Of a stretch of DNA of 34,162 bases, positions 33,858 to 34,162 are shown in pieces; within the stretch, counting starts at the first letter, position 1; each line of letters begins with the position of its first letter. The translations under genes and the position numbers were made by a program. Source of the stretch: Candidatus Hydrogenedentota bacterium (GTDB taxonomy: Bacteria; Hydrogenedentota; Hydrogenedentia; Hydrogenedentales; CAITNO01); contig JAAYBJ010000037.1 of the NCBI GenBank assembly GCA_012730105.1, forward strand, positions 1 through 34,162, read 5' to 3'. Below the pieces are notes generated by a model, which was not told where the DNA came from, ran no database searches, and saw only the letters and a program-made list of their open reading frames with translations.

Positions 33858-34162
33858 CCCGTATCAACGTATTTTTCGTTTCACTATAAACAACCTTAAG
33901 CCGCGTCATTCCGGTTTTTTCGCGGTCTTTGGCCAGCATCGAAGAACGGTACTGTACAACACGAAAAAGACCGGAATCCAGATTCGTCCCGCTGCAATGA
34001 ATGCCCATTTCCCATCTTAAAAAATACATCTGACATGGGCTGTTCCTCACGTGCGCATCCAAAGATAGATTCCGGTCTTTTCGCGGCCTGGCACACGCTT
34101 CGATACAACTTTTTTTTCCACCGCGAAAAACCGGAATGACGTGTTGTTTTGGGGTCTTTGAG
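33858..34162. repeat. Interspersed repeat, copy 2 (REP/BIME-like), cut at the window edge
   Basis: This copy aligns to 10116-10421 in the same orientation with scattered substitutions and one single-base gap. The inverted ends CGTCATTCCGG (33904) and CCGGAATGACG (ending 34141) and both internal hairpins (33904-33976 and 34067-34141) are kept. It ends exactly at the window boundary, so its true right limit is not visible. Confidence 0.88.

Noticed and set aside
33343-33899. Short overlapping plus-strand frames near the right edge
   Set aside because: AT-rich or repeat-derived sequence with no ribosome site and no motif.

Overview
The window reads as bacterial chromosome of moderately high GC with tightly packed genes. 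Sulfatases with signal peptides, a UroD-family protein, a class I-beta DAHP synthase, ScpB, LexA and many HAD phosphatases fit a heterotrophic bacterium of a PVC- or Hydrogenedentes-like lineage. No rRNA or tRNA gene is present to settle the taxonomy, so this placement is an inference. No CRISPR array, transposase, phage gene or tRNA was seen.

Layout. 1-3021 (+): the 3' end of proA, then nadD, yqeK and a methyltransferase with overlapping ends, then a HAD hydrolase. 3079-5976 (-): two secreted Cys-type sulfatases. 6160-7170 (+): a membrane-anchored SGNH hydrolase. 7328-10044 (-): pyruvate kinase and a UroD-family protein. 10045-10655: a gene-free stretch with a REP/BIME-like repeat, repeated at the right edge. 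10656-11288 (-): lexA with a palindrome over its -10 box. 11438-13829: an AT-richer patch with an ORF remnant, an orphan membrane protein and a radical-SAM-like/SPASM protein that has lost two of its three cluster cysteines. 13993-18123 (-): a probable sugar-acid operon (SDR dehydrogenase, HAD phosphatase, FadR-type regulator, enolase-superfamily dehydratase). 18382-20655 (-): a tandem-ATP-cone NrdD-like protein without a visible glycyl-radical site. 20760-25726 (-): a multi-pass membrane protein, a DinB/DUF1569 protein, rluB, scpB and DAHP synthase. 25849-28266 (-): a hybrid histidine kinase. 28786-31202 (+): a DUF1318-like lipoprotein, L-threonine aldolase and a NagD-type phosphatase. 31237-32612 (+): an MFS transporter broken by two frameshifts. 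32613-34162: no convincing protein gene, but a probable structured non-coding RNA on the minus strand and the second REP/BIME-like copy.

The most unusual signals are: (i) the minus-strand RNA at about 32683-33001, with two 92-bp tandem units giving four hairpins with C-rich loops, followed by a strong intrinsic terminator; (ii) the NrdD-like and radical-SAM-like proteins that appear catalytically disarmed; (iii) the long interspersed repeat built of two inverted hairpins; and (iv) a candidate lineage-specific LexA operator.
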